A stretch of 40,220 nt of DNA from an uncultured Bacilli bacterium (GTDB lineage: Bacteria > Bacillota_I > Bacilli_A > RF39 > UBA660). The notes below the pieces were generated by a model that searched no databases, had not been told where the DNA came from, and saw only the letters and a program-made list of their open reading frames with translations. Positions 33,549 to 40,220 of the stretch are shown piece after piece. A program made the translations under genes and the position numbers. Within the stretch, counting starts at the first letter, position 1; every line of letters starts with the position of its first letter. Where the stretch lies: positions 1-40,220 of the forward strand of contig CANQRA010000004.1 in assembly GCA_947626125.1 (NCBI GenBank). Reading direction: 5' to 3'.

Positions 33549-34113
33549 CCCTATTAACTCTTTGATGACGAGTTCTCGCTTTTCCTAATAAATCCATGTC
33601 GATAGTCATCGTTCTTTTATCTATTTTAACAGGTGTTATATTATAACGTTGCATTAAATGATGAACCATATTCTTATAAATAGTAATTGCTTCTTCATAA
33701 TTACCATTTTTAATGTAATTAGCACATGGTACTAAGTATGCTTGAGAAATAATTAAGGACAAAGGATATTTATTTTCATCAGCAAAAACACAGTGACTAA
33801 TTTGCGGACCAGTGATATCATATTCAAGAAGTAAATCACAATATTCTTGATGAGCTTTTAAATAATTATCACGGAAATCTCTAAGCGTATTTAATAATTC
33901 ACAGTTATCATCATACCCTAAGACATTACAAATAATGGTAGTTATATAGCAATCACTTGAATTCCTTACTCGATTTGGGTCTTCATTGTAATAACTACAA
34001 GCATAATCACTTACTTCAAAATAATTTTTTCTTTCTCTACACCAATATTTATCGCCATAAGCTGATTTTTCTTTTAAATTTAAATTAAGACATGTACCAC
34101 ATTTATTGGCCAT
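33532..34113 (-). CDS. CFI-box domain protein with Cys-rich N-terminus
   Basis: The 193-residue protein has an N-terminal Cys cluster (CGTC at 5-8, YWC, YACSYY), probably a small zinc site, and a central segment CYITTIICNVLGYDDNCELLNTLRDFRDNYL that matches the CFI-box (C[FY]ITTA.C..lG..DdC.EL..lR.FRD). The function of this box is not known; it occurs in many bacteria at the ends of larger or smaller proteins. AGAGGGA precedes the ATG. It is single-gene, convergent with CmpB and divergent from the AAA+ gene. Confidence 0.8.
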   Translation of the reverse strand: MANKCGTCLNLNLKEKSAYGDKYWCRERKNYFEVSDYACSYYNEDPNRVRNSSDCYITTIICNVLGYDDNCELLNTLRDFRDNYLKAHQEYCDLLLEYDITGPQISHCVFADENKYPLSLIISQAYLVPCANYIKNGNYEEAITIYKNMVHHLMQRYNITPVKIDKRTMTIDMDLLGKARTRHQRVNREMPIS

Positions 34114-34196
34114 ATTATCCCTCTTTCTAAGTACAAAATATTATAATCCAATTTTCTTTTTTGTCAAGGTATGTTATAATTTTTACAGGTGATTTT

Positions 34197-35120
34197 ATGG
34201 ACAGTGATACTTTAACATTAATTGATATTTATGGGGAAAATCTAACAGAAAAAGAATATATAACGGACCCAGCGATTGCTAGGGATGAAGAAATAAAACA
34301 ATGTATTTTAACTTTATTAACACCAGAGAAGAGTGCTCTTTTAGTAGGTAAAGCAGGGATTGGTAAAACCGCCATTGTGGAGGGCATAGCTTATAGAATA
34401 AAAAATAATCTAGTCCCGGATGCTTTAAAGGGCTGGAGTGTTATTAAGATTAATGTGGCTAGTTTATTAGGAACAACCACGAATGGTCATAATGAAGTTC
34501 AAAGTAAATTAGATGTTATTATTAAAGAAATATCCGAAAGAGAAAAAACAATTCTTTTTATTGATGAAACGCATTTACTCGTTAATAGAAGTGGGGGAAT
34601 GGATTTTGCTAATCTCTTAAAACCAAGTCTTGACCGCGGTGCCATTAAAATGATTGGGGCAACAACCAATGAAGAATATGAAGCTTATATCTTAAGAGAT
34701 CGAGCATTTTTAAGAAGATTCCAAAAAATAGAAGTTTTAGAAACTGACCAAGAAACAACAGTTAAGATATTAATGGGAACAATTCCTAAATTAGAAAAAC
34801 AAATTGGCGTTAAAATCAATTATCAACCATTTGAAATAGAAAAATTTATGAAATTTATCGTCGAAATGACCGATGAATATAAAAGAATTTATGAAATAGC
34901 TAGTAGATATCCTGACATTTGTTTAACTATTGTTGCTAATGCTTTTACTTACGCTTTATATGATAATGAGCACATAGTTACATGTAAACATTTTTATAAA
35001 GCAATATGTAATGCAAAAAGTGTTTATGAAGATGTCAAAGTAAAAGAAATAGAGAAATTCAAAGAAGTATTTAAAGACTACATTCAAAAAGAAGGTGTCA
35101 ATTTAAACGATAAAGGCTAA
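34197..35120 (+). CDS. Stand-alone ClpA/B-type AAA+ ATPase
   Basis: Start is ATG 34197 after GGTGAT; the frame from 34161 includes the TATAAT promoter box. The 307 residues form a single AAA+ module resembling the first ATPase domain of ClpA/Clp[11 protein letters not shown], Walker A GKAGIGKT (51-58), Walker B ILFIDE (119-124), sensor-1-like [11 protein letters not shown], arginine-finger region RDRAFLRRF. It lacks the Clp N-domain, middle domain, second ATPase and ClpP loop, so it is not a complete disaggregase. Clp-like or MoxR-like remodelling of an unknown partner is likely. A terminator directly follows. Confidence 0.88.
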   Translation: MDSDTLTLIDIYGENLTEKEYITDPAIARDEEIKQCILTLLTPEKSALLVGKAGIGKTAIVEGIAYRIKNNLVPDALKGWSVIKINVASLLGTTTNGHNEVQSKLDVIIKEISEREKTILFIDETHLLVNRSGGMDFANLLKPSLDRGAIKMIGATTNEEYEAYILRDRAFLRRFQKIEVLETDQETTVKILMGTIPKLEKQIGVKINYQPFEIEKFMKFIVEMTDEYKRIYEIASRYPDICLTIVANAFTYALYDNEHIVTCKHFYKAICNAKSVYEDVKVKEIEKFKEVFKDYIQKEGVNLNDKG

Positions 35121-35135
35121 ATTTAGCCTTTTTAT
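35112..35135 (+). terminator. Terminator of the AAA+ gene
   Basis: AAAGGCTAAA / TTTAGCCTTT is a perfect palindrome (35112-35131) followed by more T. Confidence 0.85.
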
Positions 35136-35136
35136 A

Positions 35137-35165
35137 TTGCTTTTTTCTTTATTTTTTGGTATCAT
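35137..35165 (+). promoter_or_regulatory. tRNA-His promoter
   Basis: TTGCTT (35137-35142), 17 bp, TATCAT (35160-35165), ending 14 bases before the tRNA. Confidence 0.6.
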
Positions 35166-35179
35166 TTTACTTGAGTTAT

Positions 35180-35256
35180 GGCGGAATTGGTGAAGTGGTT
35201 AACACGCCGGATTGTGGCTCCGGTATGCAAGGGTTCGATTCCCTTATTCCGCCCCA
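35180..35256 (+). tRNA. tRNA-His (anticodon GTG), possible island boundary
   Basis: Acceptor GCGGAAT (35181-35187) pairs with ATTCCGC (35246-35252); the extra G at position -1 (35180) pairs with C 35253, diagnostic of tRNA-His, and CCA is encoded. The anticodon loop contains GTG; T loop TTCGATT. The gene content changes after it, so its 3' end may be an attachment site, though no duplicate of it was found in the window. Confidence 0.95.
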
Positions 35257-35291
35257 TAATGAATTTTACGCACACCTTTGTGCGAAAGATA

Positions 35292-35330
35292 AGTAAAAGT
35301 TCGTAATACTGATATTATGGACTTTTTCTT
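35292..35330 (+). terminator. Terminator after tRNA-His
   Basis: AAAAGTTCGTAAT and ATTATGGACTTTT pair with two wobble pairs around ACTGAT, then TCTTTT. A smaller hairpin CGCACA-CCTT-TGTGCG precedes it (about 35270-35285). Confidence 0.7.
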
Positions 35331-35354
35331 TTGCAAAGGTGGTGAGGATAAATA

Positions 35355-35906
35355 ATGAATGTGTCCATAGAAATTTTAGAATTTCCTTTGTGCGTAAAAA
35401 ACAAAATACTAAGAATTAAAGATATAACTAAATTAAATATAGAATATATTACAGGTAAAAATATTATCTTTAATAACTCTAATTTGGGACTTAAAGAACC
35501 ACATAAAATTATTATTAGTAATGATAAGAAAAGAATAGTTTTGCTTTGTTATGATAACATTAAAATTGAAATAGACAAAAAGAAAAATGTATCTATTAAG
35601 AATATTAATATCAATGCAAAAGAAATTAAAAATATTGGTTATATGTTTAGAGAAAATTGTTTTGATTTAGTAATAAATTCTAATGATAAGGATTTTATAT
35701 TATCAAATTATCAATCAAAAGAAGATATAGAAAATTATATTAAATCTTTAAGTGAATTCTATAAAATTAAACAAAATAATTTTAATATTAATTCGATTGA
35801 TTTAGAAGAATTAAATAAAAGTAATAGTTTAATACAAATAATACCTAACGAAAAAGAATCAAGATTAGATAATGAAAAGTGTGCTTTATTGCAGATAAGT
35901 ATTTAA
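35355..35906 (+). CDS. Unknown protein, first gene after tRNA-His
   Basis: A 183-residue protein with AAAGGTGGTGAGGA upstream. It is unusually rich in Asn, Ile and Lys, with beta-strand-like segments (HKIIISNDKKRIVLLCYDNIKIEIDKKK, FDLVINSNDKDFILSN) and a helical end; PH-like folds have such a pattern, but this is weak. No signal peptide. The composition differs from the genes upstream of the tRNA, consistent with island DNA. No family recognised. Confidence 0.7.
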   Translation: MNVSIEILEFPLCVKNKILRIKDITKLNIEYITGKNIIFNNSNLGLKEPHKIIISNDKKRIVLLCYDNIKIEIDKKKNVSIKNININAKEIKNIGYMFRENCFDLVINSNDKDFILSNYQSKEDIENYIKSLSEFYKIKQNNFNINSIDLEELNKSNSLIQIIPNEKESRLDNEKCALLQISI

Positions 35907-35968
35907 AAAAAATATAAATTATAGTAAAATATTAATTGAAAAGAGAAGAAACGAAAGGAGAATTTATT

Positions 35969-36313
35969 ATGTTGAAGAATTTAATAGATTTAACAGAAAA
36001 AGATATACAAGATTCTTGTGAAAGAATTATTAGTAGTGGTCCTGTATTTACAGATATGTCCGATTATTATGCAGATAAATTATATGAGATTCATCAAGAA
36101 CATATTGATCAACAAGAAGAAACTATTTTAGGAGTTCCGATTTCTGAAGTTGAAAAGCAATGTCAAATTTATTACGTTAAATCACCATTTGATCAACCAT
36201 TAGATCCTTCAAAAGATCCTATGAACTCAGTAATTGAAGGTGGAAATAGAATCTTAAATGACTCAAAAAAATTAAAATTAGTTAGAGGTATTTATAGACA
36301 AGAAAATAAATAA
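35969..36313 (+). CDS. Unknown small acidic protein
   Basis: Start is ATG 35969 with AAAGGAG (35954-35960); the in-frame TTG at 35936 has no site. The 114-residue, acidic, Gln/Asp-rich product (LTEKDIQDSCERIISSG, HQEHIDQQEETILGVP, KSPFDQPLDPSKDP) has no hydrophobic segment. It is followed by a strong terminator at 36338-36358. No family recognised. Confidence 0.7.
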   Translation: MLKNLIDLTEKDIQDSCERIISSGPVFTDMSDYYADKLYEIHQEHIDQQEETILGVPISEVEKQCQIYYVKSPFDQPLDPSKDPMNSVIEGGNRILNDSKKLKLVRGIYRQENK

Positions 36314-36337
36314 ATTATAATGAAACAAAAATTAATT

Positions 36338-36358
36338 GAGCGAGAAATCGCTCTTTTT
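36338..36358 (+). terminator. Strong intrinsic terminator
   Basis: GAGCGA-GAAA-TCGCTC with a GNRA loop, followed by TTTTT. Confidence 0.92.
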
Positions 36359-36381
36359 GTTGCCCAAAAACTAGAAAGGAG

Positions 36382-36573
36382 ATGGATTTTATTAATTATT
36401 TCTTTGAAATAGTCGTACCACAATTATTAGAATATTTTAAAGATAATGCTAAAGATGTTCCTTTTGTTTTATTATCAAAAGTATTACTAAACAATAAAAA
36501 CTATGAAAAAGAAGTAAAAGAAGTTATAAAAAAATCTAATGAAATTAGTAAAAAATATGAAGAAAAAAAGTAA
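36382..36573 (+). CDS. Small amphipathic protein with doubtful start
   Basis: A 63-residue frame: hydrophobic first half (FINYFFEIVVPQLLEYF, VPFVLLSKVLL), Lys/Glu-rich helix at the end. AAAGGAG (36375-36381) abuts the ATG at 36382 with no spacer, which would not allow normal initiation there; the in-frame ATT at 36391, nine bases downstream of the site, has the right distance and may be the true start. It precedes the structured RNA region. Role unknown. Confidence 0.55.
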   Translation: MDFINYFFEIVVPQLLEYFKDNAKDVPFVLLSKVLLNNKNYEKEVKEVIKKSNEISKKYEEKK

Positions 36574-36579
36574 ACTGTC

Positions 36580-36682
36580 GGAGACTATATTAGAGGGTTT
36601 TAGGGATATGCCCTAACAAGTAGATGGGTGTGTAAACACCATGCTTGATAGATTAAATTTATATATTACGTATATAGTCCCC
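36580..36682 (+). ncRNA. Structured RNA leader, three-way junction
   Basis: Outer stem P1: GGAGACTATAT (36580-36590) with ATATAGTCCCC (36672-36682), ten pairs and one mismatch. P2: TTAGGG (36600-36605) with CCCTAA (36611-36616). P3: CAAG (36617-36620) with CTTG (36644-36647), extended by AT/AT and GGTGT (36627-36631)/ACACC (36636-36640) capped by a GTAA (GNRA) tetraloop. No T-run follows; the AGAAAGGA ribosome binding site of the next gene lies just 3'. It could be a riboswitch-like leader, an independent small RNA or an RNA partner of an island system. It does not fit any RNA class I can recall. Confidence 0.6.
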
Positions 36683-36704
36683 TAATTTAGAAAGGAAAAA
36701 TTTT

Positions 36705-37190
36705 ATGAATGATGAATGGATAGAAAGAAAAGATGTTCAAGAGATGTTTTCGTTAACAACAAAACAATTTGGAAGAGTTATGAGAAATATAAAGAAAAGA
36801 CATGAACATGATTACTATTTATGGATTAGAAGAGATAAAGATAAAAAAGCAAAAGTGTATGTAAGCCGAGAATGTATTGATTGGTTAAGTGAAGTTTATT
36901 TTAACAAAGAAGAACACTACTTAACTGCTGAGATAAGATTTTACAAAAAGAAGATTTTTGATTTAGAAAATGAATTAGGAATAGCTCATAAAAGAAATAA
37001 GTATCAATCTTTCTCTTTAAGATTTTTGCCTTATTTCTTTGGTAAAAATATAAGTACTATTCATGTAGCACTTTATAGAATGAAAAAGATATTTCCATAT
37101 CCTAAACATTTGAAAGAGATGAGGTTATATGTGTTAAAGAAGAAGGAGTTAAATGGTTATATGAAAACTATTTTAAAAGAGATTATTTGA
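36705..37190 (+). CDS. Phage-like helix-turn-helix protein
   Basis: A 161-residue basic protein with AGAAAGGA upstream. The N-terminus WIERKDVQEMFSLTTKQFGRVMRNIKKR looks like an excisionase/MerR-type winged helix, followed by a wing-like LWIRRDKDKKAKVYVSRECIDWL, a coiled coil (FYKKKIFDLENELGIA) and a second basic helical part (RMKKIFPYPKHLKEMRLYVLKKKEL). Typical of phage or island DNA-binding regulators. The structured RNA lies in its leader. Exact family not recognised. Confidence 0.65.
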   Translation: MNDEWIERKDVQEMFSLTTKQFGRVMRNIKKRHEHDYYLWIRRDKDKKAKVYVSRECIDWLSEVYFNKEEHYLTAEIRFYKKKIFDLENELGIAHKRNKYQSFSLRFLPYFFGKNISTIHVALYRMKKIFPYPKHLKEMRLYVLKKKELNGYMKTILKEII

Positions 37191-37289
37191 AAGAATTAGA
37201 AGAATATAAATGGAAATTAGAATTGAAGAAAAATCAAATATTGTGTAGTAATTTGTAGAATTATTTGATATAATAAGTTTAATTTTAAA

Positions 37290-37331
37290 GGGCTAGTACA
37301 GACTTTAATAGTTTTGTACTGGTCTTTTTTA
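37290..37331 (+). terminator. Leader terminator/attenuator before the kinase operon
   Basis: GGCTAGTACA and TGTACTGGTC pair with two wobbles, followed by TTTTTT. A TATAAT box (37269-37274) lies ahead of the hairpin, so a transcript from it would have to pass the terminator to reach the kinase gene: either an attenuator or a short RNA. Confidence 0.65.
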
Positions 37332-37345
37332 GAAAGGAAATACTT

Positions 37346-38236
37346 ATGAAGGAAAAAATAGAAGAATTATTAGGGCAAGAGGAAATAATAATAAAAGATG
37401 TTATAGGCGATGGGGGTCAAAAAGATGTTTTTTTGATTAATTATAAAAATCAAGAATGCCTCCTAAAGATTATTCCACTTATTCCAAAATATATAGATAT
37501 TACTAATATGAGCGATGAAGAGAAAGAATCAATTGAAGATCAGGTTCAAGCAAGATTAAAACGTGAATTAAAATTAATGAAATTATGTTCAGAAAGAATT
37601 CCAAAGATACTTTTTTTAGATAATTATTTAGTATTTAATTTTAATAATAAGAATTATGCTTTTTATTTTGAAGAATATATCAATGGTTTGAACTTACATG
37701 AAGTCATGAATGAGAAAGGTGGATACTCGATTGATGAAATAATTATCTTTTTAGAAAGAATGGTATTAAATTTAAAATGTTTACAAAAAAATGATATTGT
37801 TCATAGAGATATAAAACCAGCAAACATTATAACTTATGGCAATGATTATTTTTTAATTGATTTAGGACTGTGTAGACAGACTTATGAAGATGAAACGTTA
37901 ACAATATCGTTTCAAACCTTAGGTACACAGAGTTATTTATCACCAGAGCAACGGAAAGGCGTAAAAACGGATTATCATTGGGATTTTCGTAATGATCTAT
38001 ATGCAATAGGACTCATTGCAATGGAAATGTATCTACCATCAACTAGAGTAATTAGAAATGAAAACGTAAATTTAAATAATTTAAGACAGTTATGGTATAT
38101 GAATTCAAATGATCAAAAGAGTAAAATATTTTTTAATGAGATTATTACTAAATTATTAGCAGAAAATAGATTTGCAAGATTTAAAACAATTGATATGATA
38201 GAAGAAGCAATTAATAATATAAAGGAGGTTAAATAA
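37346..38236 (+). CDS. Hanks-type Ser/Thr protein kinase
   Basis: A cytoplasmic kinase of 296 residues with all catalytic elements: glycine-rich loop GDGGQKDVF (21-29), Lys41 in CLLKII, the alphaC Glu in KRELKLMKL (Glu74), catalytic loop HRDIKPANI (153-161) with Asp155 and Asn160, metal Asp172 in the DLG variant of DFG, a GTQSYLSPEQ P+1 loop (193-202) and the F-helix Asp in NDLYAIG. No membrane segment, PASTA or sensor domain, so it is unlike housekeeping PrkC. AAAGGA precedes the ATG. It ends one base before the start of the partner gene at 38238; the two form an operon. Confidence 0.93.
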   Translation: MKEKIEELLGQEEIIIKDVIGDGGQKDVFLINYKNQECLLKIIPLIPKYIDITNMSDEEKESIEDQVQARLKRELKLMKLCSERIPKILFLDNYLVFNFNNKNYAFYFEEYINGLNLHEVMNEKGGYSIDEIIIFLERMVLNLKCLQKNDIVHRDIKPANIITYGNDYFLIDLGLCRQTYEDETLTISFQTLGTQSYLSPEQRKGVKTDYHWDFRNDLYAIGLIAMEMYLPSTRVIRNENVNLNNLRQLWYMNSNDQKSKIFFNEIITKLLAENRFARFKTIDMIEEAINNIKEVK

Positions 38237-38237
38237 A

Positions 38238-39440
38238 ATGATATACTTTCAATATGGTGCTCGAGGCGTAAACTTATTAGAAAAATTTATAAACGATGAT
38301 TTAATCGATGGTATAATTTGGGATCCAAGATTTTCTCATAAAGATTTAATTGAGCAAAGAAAAAAAAAATTTACTAAAAAAATGTCATGTTTATTTGATC
38401 CTAAATTCTATTACTATGAGTATGAAACACCAGTATTAAAAAACTTAGAGAAACTTGATTTCAATCCAACTGAAAAAATAACAAGAAAATATTTAAATGA
38501 TCAATCAAAAATGAGCAAATATTTTGATGGCCTTATTAAATATCAACTTCAAATAGATACTGATAATATTATGGCGCCTTCTTTGAGAATAGAAACTTTT
38601 GATAGTGTTAATAGTGAAAGACAGTTAAATTTACTAGATAACTTCAATGATTTCATTTCACAAAAAAACATTGAAAAAAGTAAATGTATTAATTTAACTA
38701 TTGATGAAGGAGCATTTAATGATACAGATAAAATGAATGATTTTATTAGTAGCCTTGATGAATTAAGAGAATACTTTTCTGATATATATTTAACAATAAT
38801 TAGAAATCAAGAATCTAGCAATAAGTTAAACTTCAATCAAAAATGTTTGGAAAATATCTTAAATTTTATATATTTCCTTAATTATGTAGGATATAAGGTA
38901 ACTGTCGGATATACTGGACTAGAAGGTATCTTATATTTTGCAGTAGGGGCAACAAATATAGGTACCAATATTTCTCAATCATTAAAAAGATTGGTTATTG
39001 ATAAAATTGGATTAACTGGTAAAATAAATGACCAAGGTGGATCTCCAGCAAAAAGTCACTATACAAGTATTCCATTGTTAAATTATTTAAAATGTGATTT
39101 ATTTTTAGATCAAATTAGAGAAAATGATAGAGAAAAATTATTTCAATTAATTTTAAGTGATTGTCAACTAGATAATGAAATTAAAGCTGGAAAGAAAAGT
39201 TTTGAATACACTTTAATTGATACTCAGTATCAATATATGGAAGCATTACATAAATTTATAAGTTCGATAGAAAATCTATCATTAAAAGATAGGATTGACT
39301 ATGTCATTAACTCAATTAACCTAGCAATCGAAAAAACTGATGAATATAATGAATTGTTTCAAATTTCAAATTTATCATCTAATCATTTGATTGAATGGAA
39401 AAACGCACTTGTTTCATTTAAAGAAAAAAATATCTATTAG
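38238..39440 (+). CDS. Kinase-partner protein, predicted TIM-barrel-like
   Basis: A 400-residue soluble protein with AAAGGAGG (38221-38228) inside the kinase gene and a one-base gap to its stop. Regular short hydrophobic strands alternate with helices (IDGIIWDPRF; CLFDPKFYYYEYE; IMAPSLRIETFD; KCINLTIDEGAF; IYLTIIRNQ; YKVTVGYTGLEGILYFAVGATNIGTN), resembling a TIM barrel such as the tRNA-guanine transglycosylase type. I see no certain catalytic set. Tight coupling suggests it is the kinase's substrate or effector. This fold call is inference from the strand pattern. Confidence 0.75.
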   Translation: MIYFQYGARGVNLLEKFINDDLIDGIIWDPRFSHKDLIEQRKKKFTKKMSCLFDPKFYYYEYETPVLKNLEKLDFNPTEKITRKYLNDQSKMSKYFDGLIKYQLQIDTDNIMAPSLRIETFDSVNSERQLNLLDNFNDFISQKNIEKSKCINLTIDEGAFNDTDKMNDFISSLDELREYFSDIYLTIIRNQESSNKLNFNQKCLENILNFIYFLNYVGYKVTVGYTGLEGILYFAVGATNIGTNISQSLKRLVIDKIGLTGKINDQGGSPAKSHYTSIPLLNYLKCDLFLDQIRENDREKLFQLILSDCQLDNEIKAGKKSFEYTLIDTQYQYMEALHKFISSIENLSLKDRIDYVINSINLAIEKTDEYNELFQISNLSSNHLIEWKNALVSFKEKNIY

Positions 39441-39463
39441 CAATTTGCTAATAGATATTTTTT
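39423..39463. terminator. Bidirectional terminator of the kinase operon
   Basis: AAATATCTATTAGCAA and TTGCTAATAGATATTT are exact 16-base arms with A/T tails on both sides, shared by two convergent genes that overlap at 39437-39440. Confidence 0.9.
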
Positions 39464-40111
39464 GTATTGATAAATTATAAATTTATTAAGTGAAACAATG
39501 TAAGCAGAATTGTTTAAAGATTTGTTATTATTTCGTTTTGCTTTTAATAATATTCTGGTTTTTCCATTCGCGTTTAAGGACAAAATACCTATTCCATATT
39601 CATTATATAATCTTATAGTTTCATTTTTTAGATTATCACAAACTTCTTTTGGCAAAACAACCCACGAAAAAGTTGAAAATTCTAAATTTTTAATTGCTTG
39701 GGAAAGTGCTTTTTTCCAATCCTTTAACTTTAATTCGTAAGAGTCAAATATTATTTTTGGATAAACAAAATTTTTGTGTAGATAATAACAATTTTCATCC
39801 TTATAAACGATTTTTTCATTTATAAGCCTTTTTAAAATACTTAATTGTGTAGTTCTTGAATAACCAGTTTTTTTCATTAAATATTCTAATGTTCTTTTAC
39901 TATTTTTATGTAAGAAAGAAACTGTAAATGCAAATCTTTGTTGAGATAATAATAATGCCTGTTCATTTAAAATGCTATTGTTATTAATTTTAACTTTTAC
40001 AATATCAACATTTCCAAATCTTCCATTAAATTCTTTTAAAACAATGTTTTTGGGATTACTTTTATATTTCTTATATAATAATTCTTGCATATCTATTTCT
40101 TTTTCAAACAT
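39437..40111 (-). CDS. Winged-helix protein with possible PD-(D/E)xK nuclease-like domain
   Basis: A 224-residue protein, GGGGTGAT before the ATG. Residues ~55-112 are a winged helix (TLEYLMKKTGYSRTTQLSILKRLINEKIVYKDENCYYL). The C-terminal segment IIFDSYELKLKDWKKALSQA...WVVLPKEV...YGIGILSLNANGKTRIL matches a family with restriction-endonuclease-like fold, in which Asp123, Glu126 and Lys128 would be the active-site D-ExK. An earlier part (FNGRFGNVDIVKV) could supply the first strand. It may be the repressor of the kinase operon or an effector nuclease. Promoter TTTACA-17-TATAAT at 40165-40137. Domain call from memory, moderate. Confidence 0.72.
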   Translation of the reverse strand: MFEKEIDMQELLYKKYKSNPKNIVLKEFNGRFGNVDIVKVKINNNSILNEQALLLSQQRFAFTVSFLHKNSKRTLEYLMKKTGYSRTTQLSILKRLINEKIVYKDENCYYLHKNFVYPKIIFDSYELKLKDWKKALSQAIKNLEFSTFSWVVLPKEVCDNLKNETIRLYNEYGIGILSLNANGKTRILLKAKRNNNKSLNNSAYIVSLNKFIIYQYKKYLLANC

Positions 40112-40136
40112 ATCATCACCCCATAACTATATTAAT

Positions 40137-40165
40137 ATTATATCATGTATACTTTAAGATGTAAA
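40137..40165 (-). promoter_or_regulatory. Promoter of the winged-helix/nuclease-like gene
   Basis: On the minus strand TTTACA (40165-40160), 17 bp, TATAAT (40142-40137), 26 bases before the start codon. Nothing further is seen in 40166-40220. Confidence 0.8.
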
Positions 40166-40220
40166 TTAATGAGAGAAAAATTCATTAGTTTATGATAGAA
40201 TATTTTTTATTCTTTCTTAT

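Noticed and set aside
36574-36704. The structured leader as a T-box, TPP, SAM, purine, cobalamin or c-di-GMP riboswitch
   Set aside because: The conserved core sequences of those classes are not present.
1-40220. Mycoplasma-type code (TGA read as Trp)
   Set aside because: Several conserved genes, engB among them, end at TGA at the expected length, and Trp positions use TGG.
1-40220. CRISPR array
   Set aside because: No run of regularly spaced direct repeats with unique spacers was seen; the only tandem repeats are the 12-bp SGQV units, the dockerin repeat and the units at 1036-1092.
35180-40220. A complete integrated phage or integrative element
   Set aside because: No integrase, structural, replication or transfer gene and no second copy of the tRNA end was found in the window.

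Overview
The window is about 30% GC (my estimate by eye) and uses the standard bacterial code: TGA is a real stop, for example after the genes ending at 7049, 7684 and 15049, and Trp is TGG. Strong Shine-Dalgarno sites, sigma-A type promoters, an RNase J2-like protein, EngB, Der and UppP, together with dockerin/cohesin-like and repetitive surface proteins, point to an uncultured gut Bacillota, probably a reduced Bacilli lineage of the RF39/'Mollicutes'-like kind. That placement is inference from gene content and composition.

Layout. 1-1100: the 3' part of a large surface protein whose last ~150 bp are abruptly GC-rich and are followed by short tandem repeats. 1159-3641: uppP, small membrane and lipoprotein genes. 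3788-7049: a secreted glucosaminidase ending in a dockerin-like module, then a membrane-anchored cohesin-like protein, probably a surface pair. 7097-9403: engB, a pseudopilin gene and der in one tight operon. 9525-10604: a class II Fic protein. 10605-11094 has no ORF of 60 codons or more but holds a complete type I toxin-antitoxin locus (29-residue membrane toxin, antisense RNA, both promoters) and a perfect 24-bp palindrome. 11095-13341: an RNase J2-like gene, a small helical protein and tRNA-Asn. 13541-21295: an AlbA_2/ATPase-type regulator, a membrane protein, a J-domain protein, three tandem paralogues of unknown function, and a MerR regulator with a partner gene.

21413-30999 is the most striking part: two ~1200-residue 'giant sigma factors'. 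Each has complete sigma regions 1.2, 2, 3 and 4, followed by ~900 residues in which I count about eight further sigma4-like helix-turn-helix units. Between them lies an IS1634-type insertion sequence, and directly against its right end is a 61-codon 3' relic of a third paralogue. This implies a former tandem array of at least three, with the middle copy deleted up to the IS edge. A 393-residue unknown protein with a perfect consensus promoter follows.

32260-35120: small proteins, a CmpB-like membrane protein, a CFI-box protein and a stand-alone ClpA/B-like AAA+ ATPase. From tRNA-His (35180-35256) onward the content changes to what looks like an island: unknown small genes, a structured RNA leader, a phage-like DNA-binding protein, and a Hanks-type kinase paired with a TIM-barrel-like protein, convergent with a winged-helix protein carrying a possible PD-(D/E)xK nuclease fold. 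The kinase region is a candidate defence or signalling module. No CRISPR array, integrase or reverse transcriptase is visible.
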